This document shows positions 23,700-34,519 of a stretch of DNA of 64,000 nucleotides, one piece after another. Under the pieces are notes generated by a model, which ran no database searches, was not told the DNA's origin, and saw nothing but the letters and a program-made list of their open reading frames with translations. This DNA comes from Cyclina sinensis. Taxonomy: Eukaryota; Mollusca; Bivalvia; Venerida; Veneridae. The stretch's first letter is position 1; each line of letters starts with the position of its first letter. The position numbers and the translations under genes were made by a program. The DNA lies in the NCBI GenBank assembly GCA_012932295.1, contig JAAONU010000001.1, positions 31,775,449 to 31,839,448 on the forward strand, given 5' to 3'.

Positions 23700-24535
23700 C
23701 CACTCTGGGATTCATCAGAAGAAATATAAAACATGACAATAAAGAATTCAAAGAAACAGCTTCTATATCACTTGTTCATTCAGTTTTGGACTATTCAGAG
23801 TCAGACCTTACTATTCTTCAACTGTTCGGGATCCTTAGCTGCAAAAATACAGTGCTAGAATTGAAAACATCCAACATAGAGGAGCAAGATTTGTTTATAA
23901 GGATTACAGACGGACCAGTACTGTTGCATCAATGATGAACAATCTCGGATGAAAAACACTTGCATGCTGCAGGAGAGAATAAAGGCTCACACTACTCTTC
24001 AAGATTGTCAACAGCCTGGTAGCTATCTCTGCCAGCAATCACATTGCATTCAACCAACGACCTTCAAGAAACAGTCATAGCCAACAGATAAAAATCATAG
24101 CTACAAGTTCGGACATTTACAAAAATTTGTTCTTCCCACGCACTATTAAAGACTGGAATCTACAGTACATGCCAGGAGGAACTCTAGTTTTCCTCGAGGT
24201 TGTCGCAGACTCCATAAAACGCGACCAAGTCCACCGCATTTCAAGGGTCCCCACCGCAGACATGGTCACCAAATATCACGGCAGATGTCCGCTAAATGGT
24301 TTCGCGAACTTTTCCACAGGTTATTATTGATATTGAGGCTCACATAGTTCTACTTACATGCATTTCGGCGAATTTTACGCTTACATATTACCAGAAAGTG
24401 CTATTAAATCTGATACAGTGAACAGTTTCAAGAACGCTATTTCATGCTACTAAATATCTGTGCATACACACCTGGATAATTCGCTCAGTGATTGAGACAG
24501 TTTCCAGTATTCTACAGATACAGACAGATACAGAT
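23700..24535 (+). pseudogene. non-LTR retrotransposon reverse transcriptase fragment, downstream half and 3' end
   Basis: Resumes the frame cut at 19407: STLGFIRRNIKHDNKEFKE, then after frameshifts IENIQHRGARFVYKDY and later NLFFPRTIKDWN, the usual ends of non-LTR reverse transcriptase proteins. The closing segment SDTVNSFKNAI with a stop appears at 24405-24454, separated from the preceding motif by about 220 bp of unrelated sequence. The 3' end near 24535 carries ACAGATACAGACAGATACAG, a microsatellite-like tail. Frameshifts and stops show it is dead. Confidence 0.8.
24165..24385. other. ~220 bp insertion inside the retrotransposon 3' region
   Basis: The sequence between FFPRTIKDWN and the closing SDTVNSFKNAI does not fit the protein family, where these segments are normally adjacent. 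It is more GC-rich than its surroundings. I found no terminal repeats, so its nature and exact borders are unclear. Confidence 0.4.
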
Positions 24536-25260
24536 AACTGGAAAGTTAAGATTTACTGGAATAAGAGATATCGAAACTAAGTTGTTTTATATACAAAATA
24601 CATGTTGTATGCATTACCTGATAATGAAAATGTGTAACAAATAGAAGAATATCGTGCGGAATTTCTAAAAGGTGGCTGGGTCCAGTTTCCAAATCAAGAA
24701 TTAATGAGAAAATAATTTTTGACATATAAATTGAAATACTTTTTCTGTTGACTCATTTCTTCTTTAATGAATTAGTTGTTGTTAAACAACACATAACCAA
24801 CTAAAGGCACTCAGATCAATTTGACATTTTATAGACTCTCTTCTAAGAAGCGAGATAAGTTGAACTATTAAAGCCAGACTTAAAGTCCCATTAAAATAGT
24901 TCTCCATTTGTATGACGTTTCAAAAGGTATTGAACAAAATTAGTCAAAATAATTCAGGTGACGTCTTGAGCATATTCTGAGATATTTATGTTTGGGGTCA
25001 GAACAAAATATGCTGTATTAATAATATATTGGTGATTGACTTAAACTTGTCTTAAATTCATTTGGGTACGTAGTGACTTCCCCAATGGGTACAATGTACA
25101 TCTTGACATTTTGTACATCTAGATTGTTTTGGTAGTATGTAAGGAAGAGGGTTTGTCTTGCACATAATTTATCTTAACATTTTATTTCGGTTTGTCTTGA
25201 CTATTTTGGGCTGAATGTTATTGTAGGGTGTACGTCTTGCACAGGATTTCTAAAAATGAA
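24536..25260. other. intergenic stretch upstream of CBY1
   Basis: AT-rich, with no exon or repeat recognised. ATGAAATCAAGTGAAG followed by GTAAGG at 25272 could be a 5' leader exon of CBY1, which would give a very short intron (25272-25327). Confidence 0.35.
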
Positions 25261-25340
25261 ATCAAGTGAAGGTAAGGAACTTGAAATACATGTAATCTTT
25301 TTTTATTCAAATCATTTCTTACTTTCAGAAACTAGGAAGC

Positions 25341-27338
25341 ATGCCTTTGTTTCCATTTGGTGACAAGTTTTCCCCAAAGAAGATTCCACCAAGACGAGCT
25401 CAGTCATTGTCAAACCTCCATCTAGATGCTGATAAATCAAGAGAAGAGTTTGGACCAGATGTTGGCCCTGTCAAACTGAAACTTGGTGGGCAGGAAGTGT
25501 GTTTTGAAAATGGATTGTGGGTTCAAGGTAAGAAAAAGTTGTTGTCAGAAAGCCTATAGAAATTTTGGTTTGGGATAATAAAATTGCACATCACAATGAA
25601 ATACATATGACTTTTCCCTCATATATCAAAAAATGCATTTCAGTCTTGGAAGCAAATGTTAAATGAAATATTTTCTTAAGTGATTTGAATAGAAATTTAT
25701 ATTTAATTCTTTGTGCAGAACTGTTTAAAAGCCTGTGTTTCCAGTGTTTGTGGTCAGTCTAATAGTGCGGGTGTGTGTGTGTGGGGTGGGGGGGGGGGGG
25801 GGAGGGGGAGAACAGGTGAAATATCTGAGAAGAAAAAATCACTATTTCTTGTTACAGAGACTGGACCTAGTGCTGCAAGTCACAAAGAGGTGATGAAACT
25901 GCGACGTGATAACCAAAACCTGTCAGAGGAAAATAATCTACTCAAACTGAAAATTGACATTCTGTTAGATATGGTAGGGCTCTTATTTCTTATCAAGAGG
26001 AATATCTTAATTAAGCAATAAAATAAACTCAATTTGGGAATTGAAATTTTAAGAAAAAGTCCATTTTTAATTTTAGAGATAAAAGTCCAAGTTTAATTTC
26101 AGAGATACTCTGGTGGAGTTTATTTCACTAAGTATTAGATAGTTTTATGAATTTACATTTACAGATTGTCATTGTTAGAAGTGTTATGAAGAAGTTTTAC
26201 TTTCTTACTGGGTCACAGAAATACTAATTTCTGCCAATGGTATATTCTGGCTTATAAGATGCATTTTAGGAACCACTTTATAAGGTGGTCGAGGGGGGAA
26301 TGTCTTATAAGCCGGTCCTTCAAGAGAAAAAAAAAATCCCCACAAGAATCTGGTTTCTGCAATCAAGATTTTGGTAACCGTAATGTGCTGCAAACCGTTC
26401 AGTAACTTACCGGGGATAAACAAAAAATAACATGGCAGAAAATTACCACTCCTGTAGTAATTGATCAAAGACTTTTAATTGGTACAAAAAATATTGCTTG
26501 ATGTTCTTGTTTTTGTCTAACAAAGGCATTTTCCTTTAGATAAACAGCAGTACTTTCGTTTCAACATCAGCCGTTTTCCTGGGAGTGCTAAAGCGCATCC
26601 CGGGCCGTACTGCACCGTATAAATTATGCTCAATCACTGTACACCGGATTACTTCTCTTATACTACTTATGCAGTTTGAATGAACTATTACTGAATCGAT
26701 CAGTACTTCAAGTACTTGCACATATTTAACAGGTTTTTTGTTTGAATGATTTTTGCCTGAGTTACGGCCCTTGAATAAAAAAAGGCGTTTTGGCCAATCA
26801 CCCCTCAATACAACTGCTTAATTGGCTATCACCAGGCGACTCATGTGATCGCTGATTGCTCTTAACAAAATAAATTAAATATTAATTTATATTTGTTATA
26901 TATTTATACCATTTAGTATTATTTTAAATGGTTAAAATGATTTGATATTTAATTTTCTTAATTTGATATATTAATTTTATTATTTTTGCATTATTTTCAG
27001 ATCCAATTAAACTAACAGTTAAAATTCTACCCTTAAATTTCCTAACAGCAACATTTCCTTAATCAGCTGAAGATTTTGTATTAAACCAGGTCATTTGTTA
27101 CAAATATAATACAGCTACGACAATGAAGTGTTTATTTTATTTAGTTTAACAGAAGTATCTGTAGACATAGAAGAACATTTTCTGTTATGCAGTGATGAAC
27201 ACCACACTGTAGGGTAATAGTAAATAGAAAATGTAATCAAATATTGTATGGTCTTTATTTCAGTTGGCAGAGACCTCAGCCATTTCTCATTACCATGAAA
27301 ATGAACTGAAACAGCTGAAAGCAGGAAAGAAGAAATAG
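25341..27338 (+). CDS. CBY1: Chibby homolog, three coding exons, 125 aa
   Basis: Exons are 25341-25527, 25858-25973 and 27264-27338, all with GT-AG borders (CAAG|GTAAGA, TTACAG|AG, ATG|GTAGGG, TTTCAG|TT). Chibby is a small coiled-coil protein of the centriole and ciliary base that also binds beta-catenin and dampens Wnt signalling. The N-terminus MPLFPFGDKFSPKK and the segment SLSNLH match vertebrate CBY1; Ser22 in RRAQS aligns with the human 14-3-3-binding Ser20. GLWVQETG spans the first junction, as GQWIAETG does in human. A leucine-rich coiled coil runs from about residue 75 to 120 (EENNLLKLKIDILLDM). The tail is lysine-rich, KAGKKK. Length is one residue less than human. A splice acceptor at 25327 shows a 5' UTR intron. 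A poly-G tract lies in intron 1 (25788-25805) and repeat-like DNA with CTTATAAG motifs lies in intron 2 (26230-26310). Confidence 0.96.
26225..26830. repeat. possible transposon relic in CBY1 intron 2
   Basis: GGCTTATAAGATGC at 26229 and TCTTATAAGCCGG at 26303 form a partial inverted pair around AACCACTTTATAAGGTGG. Similar CTTATAAG text is common in DNA-transposon relics. The borders are not clear and no target duplication was found. Confidence 0.3.
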
Positions 27339-27504
27339 TGATCTCATACATTATGTAGTATTTTATAGACTATTTAGGCTGTGATACAGACTTTGGTCTG
27401 ACTTTTACATTTCTTTTATGAAAAGTGAGGCAGAAAAATAGGATTAGAGTGAGGGAACCGTTGTATGATTTAACATATCTGAGTTTGTTCAGATGTGATT
27501 ATTA

Positions 27505-28180
27505 TAGAATTTATGCTCCCCAAAGAGAGAGCATATAGATAGCGACTTGTCCATCTGTCTGTAGGGTTTTGTGCACCCGGCTGTGGGGTCACTTAACTTA
27601 TATATAGACTTAGATAGCAAAACAAATAATTCCTATAATTTTTTCAGGAATCTTCATGTACACATAGTTAATTTAGTCCTTGACCTTGACTTTAATCTTG
27701 AACTATTTTTCCTTTCATTTGCAGCTACAGTATGGAAATTTAAGATAACACTTAAATTGTTTTGGACTCAAGTAGTATTATTTGTTTATATGGACCTCAT
27801 CTCTCTTTCTTCTCTACTGAAATGCATTTGATGTTTTTCAGTGTATTTTTATATTTTTTTAGGCTTTATTGTTGATTTACTTATATTATAATTATGACAG
27901 TTTCTTATCAGTGTTAGAAATAATAGAAAATGAACATATTTGTATGTTAATATTTATTGTAATTAGCCAAAATTTGTCTGCACTGTTTCTCATCAACTAT
28001 TTTTCAGATTTTAATAATACTTTACAAGAATCAAAAGTACCAAGCCTTGTTGTGCATATTGTTGTGACGTCCCACTCTGGTGATATTCACTAAGTTATGG
28101 TCCTTTGATTTTTTTTTACACATCAGTTCTTCCAGACTGTTTCTCATCATTTTAATAATACTTTTTTTACATATAAAAGA
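27505..28180. other. region downstream of CBY1 with a dispersed-repeat end
   Basis: TGCTCCCCAAAGAGAGAGCATATAGAT at 27512 resembles a dispersed-repeat end I associate with bivalves, followed by CCATCTGTCTGT. The remainder is AT-rich, with two short chance frames. It may include the CBY1 3' UTR; no polyadenylation signal could be assigned with confidence. Confidence 0.35.
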
Positions 28181-28440
28181 TAAAAAGTTTGTCTAGTGTA
28201 AGTCCAGGGGACGTGAGATCGATCCAAGCTCTGCTAACATTACTAATTGACTTTCGGGTGAGACGTTAAACAGAGGTCTCATGAATCAGCACTTTACACA
28301 GAGCATGCAAAGAACCAGGGTTCTCTCTAGAATGGGATGCTTTCTGTATCTTGCACTATCCCCCAAGTTAAAGTAACTAATCTCCTCATGGGGTCATAGG
28401 GGCAGCTGATACAGATGATAAATAAACTCAAATAGATAGA
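28180..28440 (+). mobile_element. tRNA-derived SINE, near complete
   Basis: CGTGAGATCGATCC resembles a pol III B box. It is followed by GGGTGAGACGTTAAAC, TTCTGTATCTTGC and a tail of AATAAACTCAAA. A second copy of the 3' half lies at 31340-31498. Confidence 0.65.
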
Positions 28441-28489
28441 CAGTGTAAGTTTGTTTTGCTTTTTCAGCAATTATTAATTGGAGTATAAT

Positions 28490-29078
28490 CAAACTTAGCC
28501 CAGATTTGCATGTCCCCATCATGTAGTGTGTGTATTGAGTTCTGAAGAAATTTAGAAGAAATACGGAAGTATAGAAGAAAATCTTTAAAAAATCTTATTA
28601 TCTGAAACCACATGGCCTAAAATTTTAAAATTTGGCATGAAACATTGTCTAGTGGACTTCTACCAAGTTTATTCAAATAATGTCCCTGGGGTCACTAATG
28701 GCCCAGCTCAAGGGGTCACAAGTTTTACATAGCAATATGGAAGAAAATCTTTAAAAAAACTTCTTGTCTGAAACAGGCCTAGAGTTCTAAAACTTGGCAT
28801 GAAGCATTGTCTAGAGGACCTTTACCAGGCTTGTTCCACTGCCTGTAGATGGGGTTTGAGGTCACTGGGTCAAGGTCACTATAGTTAATAATAGATATTT
28901 CTATTTTTTGTCATAGAGCCTTTATCTATTGACTGATATTTTACATACTTGGTTTGTAGGCACCCTCAGATCTTCAATTAGAAAATGAAACACTGCTTCT
29001 TATGTTTGCTTTACAGCAAACCAACAGCCAAAGTACTCAGGTGAGCGATCCAGGGCCATCATGGCCCTCTTGTTTTTA
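28490..29078 (-). repeat. inverted copy of the palindrome-bounded dispersed repeat
   Basis: The right end reads CAAAGTACTCAGGTGAGCGA then GGGCCATCATGGCCCTCTTG, the reverse complement of the left end seen at 4981 and 41049. The interior repeats GAAAATCTTTAAAAA and CTTGTCTGAAACA in ~150 bp steps. Confidence 0.8.
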
Positions 29079-29429
29079 TATTATGACAGACAAACTATTA
29101 ATTTTTATGTAGAAACTACTGTGTCAAGGTTGATATCTGGGGGTATCCGTCACCTTTAGTGACAGATCTTGTTTAAAATTTTCATATATCATTAATTCAT
29201 TATTTATCAACTGTAAATATTGTCTGTATAAAATAAAGCTTATAAATTATGAAACATACTTTACTTCTTGATTTTTAGCTTACAGGTCATTAGTGAATTT
29301 TTTTTTGTGATAAACAGGACTTTCTTGAGTATAGTAACAGATAAACATTTTTTTTTTCCAATTTCAAGTTTGCACTAGAGGCCTGCTCACTATAAAGTGC
29401 CCATTTCAGGTTTTAAACTGCACCAAGTA

Positions 29430-31090
29430 ACTTTTTATATGCCTGTTTGAAAAAAAACCAGTCATATTATGGGAACGCCCATGCTGGGCGGGCAGTGTCA
29501 AGTTTTGTCCGGAGCATATCTTCTACATGCATGTAGGAATTTTAGTATTACTTGATACAAGTGTTCACAATTATGAGATGTAGTGTCGTGTGCATGAACT
29601 TTGCACAATGTTCACCAATGTAATGCGGAGTGTCACATGCAAAATTAAGGTCCCTGTGGCCAAGGTCAAGGTCACACATAGAGATCAAAGGTCAGATAAA
29701 CTAGACATGCCTACGGGCAGAATGTCGAGCCTGCTCGTTTTAATTCAAACCTGAACCTATAAGCTTCAGATCAAGGAGAAAGATGTTTACATAGGTGAGA
29801 TGTGCTCAACACATCCTCTTTATACCCAAGGCAAAATCTTGACATTGCATTGACATTGTAGAAGTTACGCTCCGGACACAGGTTTTGAGCCGACCATCCA
29901 AGTATGACCTTGACTTTTGAGTGGCCGACCTGGGTTTTGCGTGTGACACATCACCTCATCATGGTGAACATTTGTATCAAACTATTTTGTAATCCTTCAA
30001 AGAATGAGCAAGATATAGACCGGACAAATCTAGACGGACACACGGACTGACAGACACACATACACCAAACGGCCAAAAGTGAAAAGCAGCGACTAAGTCG
30101 ACCTCACCACATGCGGGCTCCACAGACACCTGAATTTTTCGTGCGACACTCCGCCTCACTATAGAGAATATTTTTCCTGAGTTATATTAAAATCCCTCCA
30201 TGCATGTAGAAGTTATGCTCCGGACACGGGTTTTGCGCTGACCCCGAAGTGTGACAACCTTTGAGCGGCAGACCTGGGTTTTGTGTGCGACACACCACCC
30301 CATCATGGTGAAAATTTGTACCAAATTATTTTGAAATCCTTCAAAGAATGAGCAAGATATAGACAGAACAAATCTGGACAGCTGCACGGATGCACATACA
30401 CCGAACTATATGCCAAAAGTGGCGACAAAGTCGAGCTCACCACAAGCGGGCTTGACAAAAAATGAAAATGTGTCTATGGACAATTTAGTCATCATGAATT
30501 TAGTGATTCTGTTACATATGTTCACCATCATAAGACTAAGCATTACATGCGTAATTTAGTTCCATATTTGTAAGGTCAAGGTCATTAGAGATGATGAAAT
30601 GACCAGATTTTGTCTGAAACATATCTTTTACATACATAGAGATTTTAGTACTATCTGATACAAATGTTCAGAATCATGAGACATAGTGTTGCGCGCATGG
30701 AACAGGTCTCTAGGAGAAAGGTCAAGGTCATAGGAAAATGTTTGTCTGGAGTAAAACTTCTACATGCATTGAGGTATTTTAATATAACTTTGCACAAATG
30801 CTCACCATTGTGAGGCAGAGTCACATGCAAAATTCAGGTCCCTGTGGCCAAGGTCACAGAGGTCAAAGGTCAGAGAAAAAATTGAAAATGTGTGTACGGA
30901 CCATTATAGTCCTCATGAATTAAGGGATTCTATCACAAATGTTCATGAGACTGAGTGTTACACCCATAATCCAGGTCCATATTTTTGCAAGGTCAGGGTC
31001 ACTAGAGATGGTGAAATGTCCAGATTTTGTCCAGAATATATCTCCTACATGCATGGAGAGATTTCAGTATTACTTCAGGTTTATTTGTAA
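29430..31090. repeat. degenerate tandem repeat block rich in AAGGTCA and CTACATGCATG
   Basis: Recurring phrases are CATATCTTCTACATGCATG, TCACATGCAAAATT, GGTCCCTGTGGCCAAGG and TGACCTTGAC. A ~370 bp segment with GGACAAATCTAGACGGACAC and AGTCGACCTCACCAC near 29850-30110 recurs at 30210-30460. No gene is seen. Confidence 0.7.
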
Positions 31091-31337
31091 ATGTATGTTT
31101 CACTATCCAACTCTAAAAATAGTCAAACATGCTTCCCTCCTAACACCTCCTTTTATACGTTATGCCCATATCTTCAGCAAAAGCTTTTGTGATTGGTGAC
31201 AATGGCACCCTTGTTAACCATTATAGTAAGAAAATGAAATAGGGAATATGAATTTTATTTAATGATAATGCTAAATGGCATTTATGATGCATATGATTGT
31301 GATTTTTTTTTACACTATTACTTGCATATTTATGTTA

Positions 31338-31498
31338 ACAGTGGTTTAACACTGAGCATGCAAAAGAACCAGGGGTGTCTCTGGAAGGGATGCTTTCTGT
31401 ATCTTGCCCTATTCCCCACAACATAAAGTAACTAATCTCTGCAGGGGTGTCGGTCATATGGGCAACCGGTACAATCAATAAACTCAAATACATCACAT
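31338..31498 (+). mobile_element. 3' part of a tRNA-derived SINE
   Basis: GAGCATGCAAAAGAACCAGG, GGGATGCTTTCTGTATCTTG, AAAGTAACTAATCTC and the AATAAACTCAAATA tail match the copy at 28180-28440. The tRNA-like head is missing. Confidence 0.65.
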
Positions 31499-31499
31499 C

Positions 31500-33070
31500 A
31501 TACTTCCTGGTTATTAATTTCTTTAAAAATCTAGATACGTTTTTTAATCAGTGCATGTATTTTGAAGTTGATTGGATCATTAGTGATTAGGGCTGTCAAT
31601 CAAGTGATATATGATTTATGGCAGATAATGTGATTTATTGATGTCATGAAATTTTGTTTTGTACATAAGTGTTTAAACCAGTATTTTAATGGCATTGCAA
31701 CCATTGTACCCCAATCAACTAGGATGCTACCACAATCCAAAATCATGCCATAATGTTTGTGTGCTTGTCACAATGTCAGCTGATCAGACAAGTAGAAATT
31801 AATCTGCCTTCAATTTGAGAGATTCTTATAGAATTTGACAGTACACCAATTTCTTGCATTTTGTTTCGGCAAGGTTTACCTTGTCTTGAATATCAGGACT
31901 AAATGATACAAGTACTGCTTTTCTAGTTCAGTACCTTGTTATTTGAACTCACAATGTCATTTTTGCTGATATGTCAATGTGTTCTCATGTATTTCTACAT
32001 TTTTCAAATGTTTATTGTGTTAAAAAAATAAGATATCACATCACCAATAGGCTTTAAAGACTTTTTTTTACCAATATTCATATTAACTCGGGCAGTTCCC
32101 CTGAGACAGTGATGTGGTTAGCCTGCTGTACATAGCAGTTGAAGGCCTGGTTAAACACACTTACTTCATATGTTTATAAACAATATACTTGATTGAGGTC
32201 ATGTTCATCCATACTATGCATTTAAATGTACTGTATAATGCATGTTGTACTTACTGATTTGGGAGAAAATGTAAAAAAAAAACAGCAAAGATTTGTGTCA
32301 GACACACTGTTGTTACTAAAATACATTACTGTATACAGATGCCTAAACATTTTTGTCCAGATTATATTGGTGTCATTAAAAAAAAACAACAACAAAAAGA
32401 TGATCACTTCCAAGGCTTTTAGGAAAAATATTCAGCACTTTACCATGCTGTCCATCCCCCTACAAGCCCAGAGAACATACAATGTTAAAAATATAAAGTA
32501 GCTGGACATTTAGCATATTTCTGTCAGCTGGTATGGTAAACTGGAGGATTATAAATATAAAACAAAAATGATAAAATGGTGCACCCTGATGTAACAGAAC
32601 TGGGCACTTTATTATGCAGTGAACAAAACTTTGAAGGGATGCTCTACCTAAACTTAACTAATTGCTAATTACTAATTGCAGAACTGAAGCTCTACAACAA
32701 ATCTTTGACAGTCAGATATTTCTTATGTAGCACCCTGTTAATTAGATCAACACCAAGTGTTCAATTTATGCCACTGGGAGTTCAAATGCCGGGTCTTAAT
32801 ACTACACACCAAATTTTGTATGTCTCAGCTTTTCAGTTTCTGAGGTTTTTAAGAGTTCTATATAAATCAAACCACTTGCATGCAAGCTAAAGATAAACGA
32901 AGCACACAACTGCTGACAAAACCTGCCCCTGGCAGCCATTTTTTCATTGTTCAACTGATTTCACTGTTCATTTTGATGGTCACCCATAGACAATTGTTAC
33001 ATTTTAAACTAGAGCTTGTCACATAAATGATGAATACCCCAACTCTCCACAAGACTGAAGGCTTTGTAAG
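31500..33070. other. intergenic stretch without recognisable genes
   Basis: AT-rich, with several short chance frames around 32200-32500 on both strands. I found no repeats or exon-like segments. Confidence 0.4.
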
Positions 33071-33072
33071 TA

Positions 33073-33215
33073 CAAGAGGGCTATGATGGCCCTGAATCGC
33101 TCACATGACTACTTTCATTTTCTCATTGATGATATTTAGGTGCCTACAAACCAAATTTACTACTCAAAATTTGATAGGGATCACTTATAAGAATGTGTAT
33201 ATTTACTACATAAGG
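33073..33215 (+). repeat. truncated left end of the palindrome-bounded repeat
   Basis: AAGAGGGCTATGATGGCCCT then GAATCGCTCACATGA opens the copy, followed by GTGCCTACAAACCAAAT as in other copies. It is cut short, apparently by the Tc1-like element to its right. Confidence 0.65.
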
Positions 33216-33404
33216 TTGAAAGGTTACATGTTTTGTTGTGATTCTGAAAATATGTTCATATGAAAACAGTTTGGTACCAAAAAATGAGTAAATCTGTAAA
33301 CAGTTGAAGCGTGACAGAGGCTGAGCCGTGGGAGGGGCATGAATTTGGGATAACGTACACAGACAGGAGATGAAATGGAACTTTTTGTAAAAAATAAGTC
33401 TATG

Positions 33405-34413
33405 GCCTGAATTTTGCTTTCATATCGCTTGTGGTGTCCGTTTGCTTGGATTACTGCTCTGCATCGCCTTCTCATGCTGCTAATAAGTCTCCGGATGCTT
33501 TGTTGTGGGAGTCGAGCCCACTAGTCCAGAAGGGCCTGTTGTAGCCCAGAGACCGTGGTTGGCTGGACTTGGCGAGCAGATATTACACTCTGCAGCATGT
33601 CCCAGGCATGTTCTATCGGATTGAGGTCTGGAGACCTTGCTGGCCAGTCCATTCTCTCTATGGCTTCTGCCTCTAGGTACTCGTCGGTGACCCTTGCCCT
33701 GTGAGTCCGGGCGTTGTCGTCGATTAAAATGAACTCGGGGCCTATAGCACCAGCATACGGACGAACGTACACATCTAAGATCTCATTGACGTAGCGTACA
33801 GCCATCAGTGTGTCGTTTTGAACAATGTGCAGGTCCGTTCTTCCCTGCATGCTAATGTCCGCCCACACCATGACTGAGCCCCCGCCATGACGGTCATGGG
33901 TAGCAACATATACGGATGCCAAACGCTCATTGGCGGATCTTCATACCCGCACTCACATATCAGTGAAGTCCACACAAAATCTAGACTCGTCAGGGAACAG
34001 CACTGGGGTACAGTCATGCAGCATCCACCTGGCGTGACAACAGGCCCATATTAAAGACGTGCCTGGATGTGGTTTCGCGTCAATGGGATTGCTGGCCTTC
34101 TAGCCCTCATGCCAGCTGTATGAAGACGGTTCCTGATGGTTTGAGTGGAAAGTCTTACACCAGTGGCATTCTGAAAGTCATTTTGGAGGGCAGTAGCCGT
34201 AACAAAGCGCTGACGTCGAGCTTGAACAACAATAAACCGGTCCTCATGCTGAGTTGTGGACCTCTGACGCCCTCTGCTATGCCTATGCATGACATGCGCT
34301 TAAGTTTGAAACCGTCGCCGCATACTGGCAACAGTGCTCTGGGACACCCTAAAGACACCTGCCACGTGCCGTTTGGAACGCCCAGCCTCAAGCATCCCTT
34401 CCCCCCTATTCAT
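33405..34413 (-). pseudogene. broken Tc1-like (IS630/Tc1/mariner) transposase
   Basis: Reading the minus strand from 34413, the N-terminal paired-like HTH shows MLEAGRSKRHVAGVF and RVSQSTVASMRRRFQT, then a frameshift near 34305. A second frame, 34290-34051, carries the second HTH with LSTQTIRNRLHTAGMRARRP. After another shift, FPDESRFCVDFTD holds the first catalytic Asp. The frame 33922-33521 holds GGGSVMVWADIS, the second Asp in LIDDNARTH and the Glu in SPDLNPIEHAWDML. A TAG at 33523-33521 interrupts the reading, and the family's usual C-terminus (SMRRRCRAVIQANG) continues in the same frame beyond it. All three DDE residues survive but frameshifts and stops make it inactive. Terminal inverted repeats could not be identified. 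Confidence 0.88.
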
Positions 34414-34519
34414 CTCCTCATCGTCAATATGTCGTCATTGCCAGTGGTAGGTTCGGTATAAACGTTACCATGCACAAGCGAAGTCTGAACAAGAGCCACC
34501 GCAAGCGGGGGCCACGCTC

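Noticed and set aside
27571..28093. Two frames of 86 and 74 residues downstream of CBY1
   Set aside because: Low-complexity hydrophobic AT-rich translation, no splice context or family resemblance.
34069..34461. 130-residue plus-strand frame
   Set aside because: Antisense to the Tc1-like transposase pseudogene.
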